Program-made: the position numbers and the translations under genes | NCBI GenBank assembly: GCA_001574975.1 | Contig: KQ965826.1 | Span: forward strand, 120,736-184,735 | Length of the DNA stretch: 64,000 bases | From: Gonapodya prolifera JEL478 | Taxonomy: Eukaryota > Monoblepharomycota > Monoblepharidomycetes > Monoblepharidales > Gonapodyaceae | Direction of reading: 5' to 3' | Shown: in pieces, positions 22,458 through 34,332 of the stretch | How the letters are laid out: each line of letters opens with the position of its first letter | How positions within the stretch are numbered: the first letter of the stretch is position 1 | The notes under the pieces: generated by a model | Databases searched by the model: none | What the model was told of the DNA's origin: nothing | The model's input: the letters and a program-made list of their open reading frames with translations, nothing else

Positions 22458-22742
22458 TGGCTGCCAAATTGTCATTGCTGTCACGTGCGAGAGAAAAAAA
22501 AATAGCCCCGAGACAGTGCTTGCAATTGAGGATTTCGATTTAGTACGGACACCCTGGCAAGAGGTCCATATGCCGTGAACTGTAACTGCAAGTGCTTCGA
22601 GAATGGAGCTGCAAGGTTCATAAATGAAATCAGGTTGTGAGGTTGCTCCGACAGACACGTGCTGGTCGTGAGTGAGGGGGTAAACTGCGTCAACGGCAAA
22701 ATCACCCCGTTACACACACTACCATATCCGAAGACTTTCACC

Positions 22743-23500
22743 ATGGAGCATCAATCATCATCGCATCAAAACAATCCGATCTCGCTGCTCCCTCGAAGGA
22801 CGTCTCAACTGAACGTAGACCTTCTTTTATCGCAAGCAAAGGCAGAGTCCGCCTTAACGACTCCGGGACCCCCGGTGCAAGGAAACGATGGTGGGATCTT
22901 GAACGTACTTGACCCAGCGGTCGTTCAATTATCTCAATTCTCCCTCAATTCAAGCTGTCATCGGAAACGTTCCCCCAACCGGCCGCTCGCTCTCCTCCGT
23001 CACATTTCCTTCCACTTCTTCCGCTTCGATATCGCCTCCTCCACCTACACGTAGTGCACCTTACTCCAGCTCGCTTCCCGATGGGCTCTCCCACCTCGAA
23101 GACTTTCGTGAACATATTTCCCCACCCATCCACGCCGTTCCTTTACCCTCAATTTAAGACGCGATCTCCAGCACCTGCGCAAGCGTTGGAGGAATCGCTT
23201 CTGCGGAATGGTGGGGCTCGAGGCGGAAATCTTGGTTTGAGCTCGCCAGCGATGTTGCGAGGGCGTTCAGTCCGGCCAAAAGTCCCCCGATCAGTAGATC
23301 TTCTCACCCCTCTCCGGGACGATCCTCGAGTAGAGGACATACCAATGACTCATCGTCTGGAGCTCATTGCACCTCCTCTCCCAATCCCAAAGTACCCACC
23401 CAGCCTATTGAGTCAGGATCCAATGCAAGGCGGCGACTCTGCCGTGCCAACTCGACATGCATTTACGTCTCCCCTAAAAGACTGGCTAACAAAAGCTTAG
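22743..23500 (+). CDS. Unrecognised Pro/Ser-rich protein
   Basis: No family recognised. A two-exon model is open throughout: 22743-22904 (MEHQSSSHQNNPISLLPRR...GGILN), intron 22905-22954 (gtactt...caag), then 22955-23500 ending DWLTKA and TAG/TAA, about 235 aa. The product is hydrophilic and rich in Pro, Ser, Arg and Leu, with no TM helix or signal peptide. A competing frame (22909-23157) is also proline-rich, so exon choice is uncertain. It lies on the same strand just downstream of OST1. Confidence 0.35.
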
Positions 23501-24239
23501 CTATAGTAAATGCATAGTGGTCCGTGCACGTGTTTTAGGAATGGTTGGTAGTTGGTACACTAGTTTCCACCACTCGGCAAAAACGCCACGTCTCCCGCCC
23601 ACGGACATTGGACGTCCACCCTGCACTCAGAGTCAAGTTTCAACGCTAATCCCACCTGCGGGCGTGCGTTGCGGACGATTCAGCCGGGAGTTGATCAACT
23701 AGGCGTAAAACACTACCTTTGCCTTGGCATCTGGCGTCTCAGATGCACTCGCGAAGGTGGTAGAGCGAGTATCCGGTCATGTCTGTGGCGACGCCCCTTG
23801 CTGCACGTTCTTACGAGCGAGACGGAGGGGGGCCCAGATTGCGGAAGAGGTGCACGGCTGTTCCTGTTTACGCCCCCGACGCAATGCTCGAGGCCAGGCT
23901 GCAGGACGACTCAATCCTGGAATGAGAATGACCACTTGCTGAGCGAGCCTGTTTATGACGGGCTGGCGCGCCTGTGAGCGCAGCCAGGAGGTGCCACATG
24001 AGCCCTCGTTGATGAATCAGTGACCCTGAGAACTTAAAAGGGAGAGCTTCGCTCATCAACACACTGGAGTACTGGCACAACACCTTTGTGTATTGGCACA
24101 AGGGCTTCATGTTTCTTAATCCAGCCTAAGGTTTCTTCATTGCGAGCTTATGTGAGTTTCCACCAGGACAACCGCATTTTAGCCAAAATCTAACGTACCT
24201 TTCTTTCAACCACGTAGTGGATCAAAATGAAGAGATAAA
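23501..24239. other. Intergenic stretch, nothing supported
   Basis: About 740 nt with only short ORFs on either strand and no domain signal. Region 24040-24120 has short internal repeats (ctggcacaacacctttgtgtattggcacaagggc). Confidence 0.35.
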
Positions 24240-24596
24240 ATGCCACGGGATTGCTGCCGTGGCTTGGGCATGGAAAGTGGGGCAGGTGCAAGACGAGAAC
24301 GGACGAAACCGACGAATGGTTTTGTGAGTCACCTCTCTTCTTCGAAATGCCAAGGAGTGTTCACACTCGTCTTTCCATACAGGTGGCCGATCACGCAGGA
24401 GCAACCTTACACCACATCTGCTCGCCTCCACCGATATTTCACCTCCAATCGTTACATCGAACTTGCCGATCGCTTTACACAAAAGTACCGAGGCCGGTTT
24501 CAAGTCAAGTGGGGCAAGGCGGTCGCGACTATGGTTGAGGGATTTGAGGGAGAGCTAGCAGATCATGTTCTTCATACACCGGGACAGGCGAGCTGA
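24240..24596 (+). CDS. Short unrecognised reading frame
   Basis: A plausible exon chain starts near 24240, with a donor at about 24323 (gtgagt) and an acceptor near 24381, and ends in a basic helical segment (NRYIELADRFTQKYRGRF, then WGKAVATMVEGFEGELADHV) with TGA at 24594-24596. Composition looks coding (amphipathic helix, charge pattern), but I recognise no family and the first exon frame is unclear. It could be the 3' end of a small mitochondrial or cytosolic protein. Confidence 0.3.
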   Translation: MPRDCCRGLGMESGAGARRERTKPTNGFVSHLSSSKCQGVFTLVFPYRWPITQEQPYTTSARLHRYFTSNRYIELADRFTQKYRGRFQVKWGKAVATMVEGFEGELADHVLHTPGQAS

Positions 24597-24865
24597 AGGT
24601 GGAAAGTCGTTTTACGTACTGACTTACATATGGAGGACTTGAAGCTTTGTCTCTTATTTGACTATCACGATTAGATGATATAATATAATTTTCTCAGATT
24701 TCTGTGTCGTGGAATTGGGTGAGGACTAGTGGGTGATGGAGGAGCGACAATTCTTCCTCCCACGGCAAAGTTTTGCCGACCGCAAAGGGGCCGAGTGCCA
24801 TGAAACTCATCGGCAGCTTGAAGTTATGGGGAAGAAAATTCAGATCGACGGTGAGAGGGGAACGA

Positions 24866-26233
24866 TGCTGGCTCAATGCCTCCTTTCGCTAGCTGATGAC
24901 GTGCTTTTCACTGCTGCCGACATTTTGTTCCAATTGGTGCGACATATAACACGCTCGAAACGGTCCGGACTGATAGTGATTACTGACACCGTGTGTCCAT
25001 GGTACTATGGAGTGATATTCTCTTGTCTACGGCCGTTCTGATGACCGATCGCATTGAAAAGGTGTTTCATTGGAAAGCGCCGCCTAGAGAGGGGCATAGC
25101 GATTGCCAAAGAGCGTGGCATGGAACTCGATGTCGTGAGTAGCTCGGTGATTGATATTCTACCATGTCACGACTCAGTACTAACTCTTTTTCACGGTGTT
25201 TATGCGGTGTTCCACTACTTTACTCCACTGAACAATCACAACCACAACCACCCCTCCGAATTCCCGCCCCGTTCTGCATGCAGGAATTCAACCACTGCCC
25301 TTATTTCCTTGACCAAAACGTTTCGCTACAAGGAATAGATCGCAAAAAGTCTTACGAGGAGAAGTTCGATGATAAAATGGACGCTGCTGTGAAGAAGCTC
25401 ACCGATGAAGCCGCTGGGGTGGGGATTAAAATGGTGTGTACAAAATTGCGATGATGATTGGAGACCTTATCTGCACCGAAACGTATGGAACGTATTTGAC
25501 GCGGATCGATCTTCGAGCGCTGTCTTGCCCTTGATACACGTTAAATGCACGACGTTGACCGTTGTCCGCACTGTCTTTCTGAAGGACATTCTTCACGGAA
25601 AAGTGGTAAACACGATGGCATCACACAGGTGGGAGCATGGATGCAATTCAGTCTCAGTATGGTACCCACATCTCTGATCTGCTACCCAACGGCTCATTGA
25701 ATGGGCGTCGCAACAGCCTGAGGCGACACCTGATGGAAAACTTGTGATGAATTTGACGGAAAAGTGAGTCCACGACGATACTTTTTCATCCTTGTGACAT
25801 TCCTTCACCGACCAACAGAATATACTCAGCCAACTTCGAGCGCGCTGAAGACATTGGTGACAATGAAGTTTTAGCCAAGTGCGCGGCCGAGTGTGGACTA
25901 GATAAGGAAAAGGTTGGTTTGGAGTCCATGTTCCTACCAAGAGCGTGGAGCAACCGATATCGAATTGCTCTGCGATTTAAACAGGCGCTGGAATTTCTCG
26001 CTACCGATGAACTCGAAAGAATAGGTGCGTACAGCCTGGCGTTGATCTCACGTAGTTGTCACCATCTAATATTGTATTGTCTTCAAAAAGTGGACACTAA
26101 GGCGTGGGCAAACGGTCGTCGATGCCAAGAACAGGTCCCCTGCTTTATCGTGGAGAAGAGATATCGAGTATTTGGCGCCCGGGAACCTGAGCTGTGGGCG
26201 GATCTGTTTGAGCAGCTGACGCAGAACGGATAA
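24866..26233 (+). CDS. DsbA/FrnE-like thioredoxin-fold oxidoreductase
   Basis: Member of the DsbA family related to bacterial FrnE and 2-hydroxychromene-2-carboxylate isomerase. Key exons: SGLIVITDTVCPW | CFIGKRRLERGIAIAKERGM (the redox CPWC motif is rebuilt across an intron, donor gtacta near 25000, acceptor aaaag near 25060), then EFNHCPYFLDQNVSLQGIDR, KKSYEEKFDDKMDAAVKKL, GKVVNTMASHR, LIEWASQQPEATPDGKLVM, IYSANFERAEDIGDNEVLAK, CAAECGLDKEK, ALEFLATDELERI, and VPCFIVEKRYRVFGAREPEL ending in LTQNG TAA 26233. The cis-Pro loop (VPCF) and RxxVxGAxxPE end are as expected. The start is uncertain (24866 is the nearest upstream ATG in frame). Cytosolic by lack of a clear signal; substrate unknown. 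Confidence 0.75.
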
Positions 26234-26513
26234 CAAGGTTGGGGATGTGATTCACTAAATGGTTTTGATGGAGGTGGTCGATTTAAAATGGAATCCAACA
26301 AATATATTTGAACGAATCAAATTCTTTGGATGACAAGCCGGGTACTGACTCTACTACAACCGAGAGTAAATGAGCTGGTCCCTGAGTAGATAACGTGGCA
26401 TTGGTGCAGGGGTACACTTCTCCGTTGTCCCTCATGGTCCCAGCAGTAATGTCAATCGGTGTTCTCCCACGCAGTATTCCACCTTCCGCCCTTCCACGTC
26501 AACACGTCTCCTT

Positions 26514-27614
26514 TCACCTCGTGAGGACGTTGTCAAATGTCGTGCTGCCAACATTCCCACCCCTCATACTCCTGTACACGTTCGACTCGAAGTTCTTCCG
26601 GTTCTGCCTCAGAGCTTCCGCGGCCTCCTTGTTCAACGGGTCATCTGCGTTGGGTTCCAAGAAGAGGTATTGAAGTCCGACGAGGACGCTGTGGATGTTG
26701 AGCACGGGCTTCCAGTCCTCGCGCAGAATGTTCAAGCACACGTTTCCCTCCAGGTCAATGTTGGGGTGATAGATCTGTTCGAAGTGCGATTGACGAAGGT
26801 TCAAGTACTAACCGGGATGCAAAGAGGGACTCGCGCGGTTTCTCACCTTTTGAGAACACTTCACCTTTGGTGCATCGTGAGGGTATCCGGTTCCTACCGT
26901 AAATGTGAACTCAAAGGTTCCCCCTTTGTAGAAGCCTTCATCGGGTCGGATAGTCAGTCGGAAGTTGTGCAGATCGTTGGCGTCAGGAAAGGTAAGTTTA
27001 AGCGTGGATGGGAGTTTGTCCATGTCGGAAAAATCTGGATACGAATCGTTAGTTCGTTTGGGTAAAAATGTTGGTGTTTCCGTCGAAAAACAACACTAGT
27101 TCCACTCAAAAACAGCAGTTCCCACTAATTTTCCACAATTCTCTATGCAGCCGTGGTGGGCCTGGTCTAATGAAGGTTTCGCTGATCCGCAATCACAGCA
27201 GCAGACAGCACACCACGACGTCAAGAAGCACCGCTCTCCAGGAACCAATGAGCAAAATCAAAACTTGAATTTCAAATAGGAGATTAAGATGTTCCTCCAA
27301 TCTTCCTCCCGAAACCAACGCAGGTGTTTCGTTCCCACCCCCACGACAAATTGATTGGAGTGGGAACGACGGCTCCTCCGAGAGCATACAGAATAATGGA
27401 GGCAAGCATCATGTCATCCTGTCGGGGACCCCGTTGCCCGATCCTTATCGCTCTTCGAACATTGTGGAACCCACAGCTCGTCCACCATTGATGCCGGTGG
27501 GACCTCGGAGAACCAACCTTTCTGAAGCCGCAGCTGACTCGACGACGCCTTCTTCTTCCCTCCAGAACCCCCCGCCTGTGCTCCCTCCTCCGCCTTCTTC
27601 TTCTTCAAAGACAT
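26514..27614 (-). CDS. UBC12: NEDD8-conjugating enzyme Ubc12 (UBE2M)
   Basis: E2 enzyme that carries NEDD8/Rub1 to cullins. Exons: 27614-27518 ([16 protein letters not shown]...SSSQLRLQK), 27034-26847 ([50 protein letters not shown]), 26774-26514 ([76 protein letters not shown]), 181 aa, close to the human 183. The catalytic Cys sits in [10 protein letters not shown]. The N-terminal extension is Lys-rich as in the family, though the usual aromatic docking residue right after the start is not visible; codons just upstream (LNI) hint that the true start may lie in an earlier exon. Confidence 0.93.
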
Positions 27615-27885
27615 TATGTTGAGCTGTCCGGGAAAAGTGACAGGGGTGAGGATGCAGACGGCACAGAGGGGCATCGCACGACTCTTACCATCGTCGCAAA
27701 GGGTGATGGCGGTTTCTGTCGAGGGAGAAGGGCGAGAGGGAAAGGGCGAGCGATAAGGAAGGGGTGTGGGCAGTTGCGACTGTTTGAATGGTGTTCTGTT
27801 ACTACTACACTTCATCTACAATCTTCAGGAACTTCAGAAACACTACCAACAAATGCTCTAATATATCCCCACTGGTCCCTGTATC

Positions 27886-29491
27886 TCACTTAATCAAACC
27901 CAACTGCATGAGTCCGTGACGAACCGAGCCTCCATTGCCGAAGTAAAGAAGAGCGGTCATTCCAAGTCTTTGGGCGGCGATAACGTTTTCGATTGCGTCG
28001 TCTATAAAGATGCATTCACTGACCCAGCCAGCATCATGTTGATATTCGAAAGTCATCTAGAACCGGGCAGCACCTGTGACTCACCGAGGTTCCAATTTCC
28101 ATCTTTGACACGCACGATCGAATACCTCCATATGTGGCTTTGACACCTTGCATGGTTTCACGGCATGGCGAGTGATGTCGAGTAACGCCATTTCTTCAGA
28201 GCACGAAAGGTCATACCTTTTCGTATCCCGAAATCATCGTGTCATCTAAGAGATTGAAAGCTACACTACATCGGTCCTTGAGTGCTATTATTCGCGTCAC
28301 CCGTTAATCGTTGATTGATCGCAGATAACGAACGAAGACCACACCTTTGTACGCTGGTCCATTAAAATTGGAGATCAGATAGAACTTCAAGTCCCGGGGA
28401 TCATAGTGTGGATCTAGTGGTAGCGCCAGGTTTGAGTCGTCGACAGTCGAGAGAATTGTTCGAACTGATGCTGAAGGCCCCAAACTTGAAGATGCTGAAG
28501 GGTGACCCATTCCAATCTTCGTGAGAATATTTAGTTCTCCCGAGGAGAGTGCGAAGATTACGTGCGACTCACGGCACCGGAAGGCACTGAATCAGACTCT
28601 AGGATCAAAGTACTTCGGCTATCTTTTCGCGCTCTTTCCCTCAGCCTGAAGCAGTCCCGAAGAATTGCGGAACCATGCAGCGGGCCCACAAGGTTTTCGG
28701 ATCAAACGCCTGAAAAAGCCAGTAATGTGAAATGAAAATCAAGGTGATGATCTTGGAAGCCCCCGAAAGCTTTCACACACCAAGTTTGCGATTCCCTTAA
28801 TTAATTTTTTCTACGATCCTGTCCAGTCAGTTTTCTTGTCGATGGCTTTCTCGACCTTTTCCGATGGCGCCCAAGTTTTCTCTGATGACTCTTCGTTCAT
28901 CCACTACATGAAAACTGCTGGGAGAGCCGCAGAATGATACGTTGACACTGTTTCCGGTCCACTATGTGACGAAACTTCTGCTTCCACCGAATAGAGAAGG
29001 TTCTGCGGGGCAAGAACACTTCAGTTCGTGGTGATGTCACTCTCCTCTAAATTTTGGAGCGACACGAACGAAGAACTCAGATCGAAGGTTGAAAAGAAAC
29101 ATTGGCCGGCGTAGTGTAACCACGATGAGCGAAGGCCAATGAAGCTGGAACGCGGCGAGGAACTTGTCTTCTCCCAAAAGCACACCACCAAGGTCGAAGA
29201 TGATGGCTTTGAACCTGACGACCGAGAGCGATGATGAGCGAGCGCGCACATCTCGGTTGATTTCAAGGCCCACCTGAACTTATTGTAGGCCTCCATCATT
29301 TCGCGTGTGGTTGTCGATGTTTCGTCGAGGGGAACTGACGTGCGAGGATCTTTGGATGGTGACTCGGTGGAAGATCTCCAGAGAAAAGTCACCACAGCGG
29401 CTGTAATGAGTGCGATAGCAGCGAGTAGGGAATGTTGCGATACGAAGCCTTGAACATTGTCTTCCATATGGTGGTTGCCGCGCCACGTCAT
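27886..29491 (-). CDS. Membrane-anchored HAD-superfamily hydrolase
   Basis: The N-terminal exon (start at 29491 or internal Met near 29467) has one TM helix (LLAAIALITAAVVTFLW), then a Thr/Ser-rich linker to MMEAYNKF. A splice (donor near 29277, acceptor near 29222) joins it to FKAIIFDLGGVLLGEDKF: motif I with D-x-G in place of the usual second Asp. Downstream pieces fit HAD subfamily IA: DPRDLKFYLISNFNG (motif II region, 28400-28350) and SECIFIDDAIENVIAAQRLG then MTALLYF (motif IV, IDD) ending GLMQLGLIK, TGA 27886. Middle exons between 28510 and 29037 are unresolved. Likely a phosphatase or hydrolase at an organelle membrane. It is divergent from the DTW gene, with only about 55 nt between starts. 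Confidence 0.6.
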
Positions 29492-29545
29492 CGCAGTGGT
29501 GGGTGAGGGAGGCTTTGAAATCTTTTTTACCGGCTGGGATCGACA
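29492..29545. promoter_or_regulatory. Very short bidirectional promoter
   Basis: 54 nt separate the most upstream Met of the HAD gene (minus) from ATG 29546 of the DTW-domain gene (plus). The two must share control sequence or read from within each other's 5' end. A T-run (tcttttttac) lies at 29521-29530. Confidence 0.4.
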
Positions 29546-30871
29546 ATGACAGAAGCACCATCGGACACCTTCGCTTCCCTCTCAATCTCGCCCTTTTCCG
29601 ATATTGTCGATCCGGCTTGTCAGCAGCGGGGAAACTGCCTGCGATGCAACGGGTCGTGACCAACGTTTTGCTACGACTGTTTGATTCCCGTCGTGAACGT
29701 GGAAAGGACACCAGGAGTGCGATTACCTGTGAAGGTCAAGATGTGAGCGAGTCGCCGTGATTTGTGATGGAACTATGGCCGAAAATTGATCAAATCGGCG
29801 AAAGATTTGTACCTTTCAATGAACGACGGGGCAAGGCGACTGGACTCCACTCAGCTGTACTTGCACCGGATGATGTTGAAGTCATCTTCGTGGAAAAAGA
29901 TTCGGACGGGCGCTATATAGTTCCGGAAGAAGTTGAAGAACAATGCGACCCGGAAACGACGTTTCTGCTTTTTCCCGGCCCGGCGAGAAGTTTGTCAGTG
30001 ACGTTGGACGCATAAGCATGTACTATGATTCTTGTTTAGGATGCTGTGACCTTCTCCTCGCTGTCTGTTTATCCTCCAACTAAGGACTCTTTGCGAACCG
30101 GCACTTCTCCTTTACCACGCTCGAATTCTTCTCAGCAAACGCTCATATTTATTGATGGAACATGGCCGCAAGCAAAGAGTCTCGTCGCAGAGGCTCCTTT
30201 CTTTGGGAAGTTCCGGAAGTTGGGGGGACATCGAACTTTGTTTTGGAGGCACCATGACATTGGCGACACTTACTTGAGTACGATCGAGTGCATTTACTGG
30301 GCATGCAGAGAATGGTGGGAAGCATATTTGGGAGTGTATGGGGAAACGGAGTGGCAACAGTCAAAAGTAGCTCCCGACGAAGAACTCGGGATGGTAGCAA
30401 GTCTTTCGCTTTCAGAAAAGCAAGTGGATCGAGACTCGGACACGGCAGCCACAAGCAACGCCTCTGACAGGAAGCGGCGATCAATGAAGGGGACTTGAAT
30501 AGTAGTACCACCGAGGCTCCTGAGGAAGACGAGGCTTAAGAACACAGGAGCCTTTGAGGACGACGAATTTCTGCTGCAACTTGGTGGTTACGAACCTAAA
30601 ACCTGCGCCTCTTAGGTCACGCAGGACCAACCACGCCTTCCAACCCCTCTCTCCCCTCCGACCTCTGGACGAACTCCTCTTTTATTTCCGCCACCAATAC
30701 CTGCTTGCTCGTGATCGGTACCCGGCGATGATTGACGGCCGAGAGACGACGAATGGACATAGACTGGCGATTCTCAAATGCGCACACGTAATGGTAACGG
30801 GGTTGGAGAAACCTGAAAGTTCTTCGAACAATCGAAGGGGGAAAAGGGGGACGCGAAGGAAGGATAGTTAA
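29546..30871 (+). CDS. DTW-domain tRNA-uridine aminocarboxypropyltransferase (DTWD1-like), with in-frame TGA
   Basis: DTWD1-type enzymes put the acp3 group on uridine in tRNA. ATG 29546 opens SDIVDPACQQRGNCLRCNGS, then TGA at 29657-29659, then PTFCYDCLIPVVNVERTPGV and RLPVKVKM without further stops. Related proteins have Arg at the TGA position (CGA to TGA is one change). After an intron follow ERRGKATGLHSAVLAPDDVE, FLLFPGPARSLSV, then TLIFIDGTWPQAKSLV, which contains the DxTWxxA signature, and LFWRHHDIGDTYLSTIE. One frame ends at 30498, but the conserved C-terminal piece LDELLFYFRHQYLLARDRY lies in another frame at about 30650-30720, so a last intron near 30500-30600 and an end at TAA 30871 are likely. 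Confidence 0.7.
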
Positions 30872-30974
30872 TACAGTGAATGCCAATGTTTCGGAAAGTG
30901 GTTTGAGAAAGCAGTGATGGGTGCTTTGGTCACAAATCATTGATACGATATCCATTCATAGCGCCTTCACCGCC

Positions 30975-32862
30975 ATGGAGCGCGCCAAAACGTATGTCCC
31001 GTTAGCTGTCGAAGCGATTTCCGGGAAAGGACGTGGAATCATCGTCAAATCGGCTGTCAAGAAGGGTGAGTGATGCTGCTTTGATATGCACCCCCCCCGC
31101 TCTCAAACGACCACCCGCAGGCACTCTTCTCCTCAGCGAACACCCGTACGCCTCTGCCCCCATCACATCGTGTCTCTCGACGGTGTGTCATCTCTGCTTC
31201 ACGCACGATCCCCCAAGTCAGTGCGCAAAATGCCACCGTGTACGCTACTGCGACGCGAATTGCCAACGCGCTGACTGGACCGAGCACAAGGGAGAGTGCC
31301 GAACGTTTGCCAAGGTAGAGGAACGTCGGAAAGTGGATCCAAGGGTCGGCACTGCTCCGGCAGCCGTCAGAGTCCTTGCGAGAGCATGGTTGAGAGGTCA
31401 GAAGGAGCCGAAAGGGTGGAAGGCCATCGAAGCACTGGAGAGTCGTGAGTTTTGTTGTGGATATTTTTCCTTGAGGAGCCTGCTTTCACGACTTACACTT
31501 TTAGACGTTGAACAGTTTCGAAGTTCGGCTCGATTTCCAGAGTTTGGCGTCATGTCTCGAGTACTCAGGGACTGCATCCTCGCTTCGGGGTCGACATCAT
31601 GCCCGAGGGAAGACGAAATGATGACGCTGTTCTGCCAGGTATGTGCATTCACCGTGCTTTCACGAAGTAAAAGCGAAGTGGTCATCAAGACACTCCCGGA
31701 CATCGTCAGCTTTCGACGAACTCCTTCTCCATATACCAACCCGACTTGACGGATGTTGGCGTCGGGATATACCCCGCCCTGTCCTTGCTCAACCACTCAT
31801 GCTGGCCCAACGCTGTCGTCACGTTCGAAGGCAACATTGGCCGAGTATGGACTATTCGGGACCTTATTGCGGGAGAAGAAGTTAGTGATACAACCACCTC
31901 TTTTCTCTTTCTTATTGTTCACTGAACACCCAATTTTGCAATGGCAGATCCTGTATTCTTATATCGATACTGTCCCCACCACCATGGATCGCCAGCGAGA
32001 ACTGCGATCTCGATACCATTTCTCGTGTGCTTGCTCGCTTTGTAAAGGGCAGCTTGCGGACTTTCGGAGCTCCTGGCGTTGTCGCGCGCAGGAAGGATGT
32101 GATGGATCAGTATCAGACCCAACAGGAACTTCTGCATCTTCCGCCGAATCTGTGACAACGTCTTGCAGCAAAGACCACCGTCAAGCGCCCCTATCTATTA
32201 CCGATGTACAACCCCTCCAGACACAATTCGAATCTTCCATTGCAACCCTCGCAAAGGCCAACACTTCCTACCTCGCCGAATCCACCCCCAGCCACCTCGC
32301 ATCACTTCAATCGTCCTACTCTGCCGCGTCTCGCCTAGTTGTGTCTTTCGCGGACCAGTACCTCCACCTCGGAAACTCCGCCGCAGCCGAAGCCCATCGT
32401 CACCTGGCAGAGGCCGCATTGACACTTGCGAACGCTGTGGACCCGGATGATGACGAGTTCCGGCAACTTGTGTCCCCTGGAGGCCCTCCCCCGGCGCACC
32501 CTGGGCTGAACTGGTTCCGGGACGCCTTTGTGCACTCGAAGTGGCTCGTTCGCGCTCACGCGTTCCTCCTACCTGAAAACCATCCCGCAAGAGCCGTGCG
32601 CAACCTTGTCGCAGCTCGGCTAGCCTCATTTTTGGACGGGGAGGGGGACACGGAGAGTTTGTTGGCGCCGGGGGAGGCACTGGACCTGTACACATCCGGA
32701 CTGGAAATGGTGGAAGTAGCCTACGGGCGCGAAAGTAGCTTTTGGCTGCAGGTCGAGGCGAGGGTCGAGGAGGAACGCACTGCTTTGGGCGGAGAGAAGA
32801 AAAATGGTGGTGTACACCAAGGGTCAAGGTTCGAAGAACTCGAAGGGCCTGACGTTGATTAG
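30975..32862 (+). CDS. SET and MYND domain protein (SMYD-like lysine methyltransferase)
   Basis: Five exons: 30975-31065, 31121-31444, 31505-31638, 31710-31880, 31948-32862 (TAG). The N-terminal SET part is AISGKGRGIIVKSAVKKGTL. The inserted MYND zinc finger (CHLCFTHDPPSQCAKCHRVR, then YCDANCQRADWTEHKGEC) has all Cys/His ligands. The SET core is GVGIYPALSLLNHSCWPNAV with the NHSCxPN cofactor motif, then VWTIRDLIAGEE. The post-SET cysteines are RYHFSCACSLCKG. The C-terminal half is helical (TPR-like): YLHLGNSAAAEAHRHLAEAA, ALDLYTSGLEMVEVAYG. About 540 aa, within the family range. All phases join. SMYD enzymes methylate histone or non-histone lysines in nucleus or cytosol; the target cannot be predicted. 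Confidence 0.9.
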
Positions 32863-33050
32863 ATATGTTTTTTGTTCGAAGGAGACTAACCATGAGTTCT
32901 TGCGTTGCAATGAAGTAATTGTGGCAAAGTTACCGAACAAAGTGATCGAGATTTCAGGGTGGAGTAACAAAATCGCAAAACGACTTTATCAACAATTTCC
33001 TCGCCTCTACCGAAACTGGACATGATAGGAACATCGGTGAGTACATCTGA

Positions 33051-34080
<1,030 letters not shown>

Positions 34081-34332
34081 ATCGAGTTTCGACCAAGCGT
34101 AACGTGGTTTTCGATGTCCTGTGACAATGTCGAGCGTAAAATGCTGTAAAATATGTAGTGTAGTACCAGAGAGTGCTACTGATTCAATACCGCATCAATC
34201 GCAATATCGTACATGTATTCAACTCAAACCTTTCGTGCAGGTTCACTTGTTATTCCTTTTATAGTCACTTACTATGTGTCATGGGGCTACGAGACTCGCC
34301 GTCCAAGCACGGCATCGAACGCGTATCGCAAA

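Noticed and set aside
23724-24110. Possible CRISPR-like short repeats (ggcacaa...)
   Set aside because: Only two or three imperfect short copies without regular spacing; a eukaryotic genome makes CRISPR implausible.
26380-26460. tRNA-like hairpin words (tggtgcaggggtacacttc)
   Set aside because: No cloverleaf with a proper B box could be formed.
32198-32893. 231-codon minus-strand ORF
   Set aside because: Antisense shadow of the last SMYD exon; Arg/Pro-rich composition typical of antisense GC-rich coding sequence.
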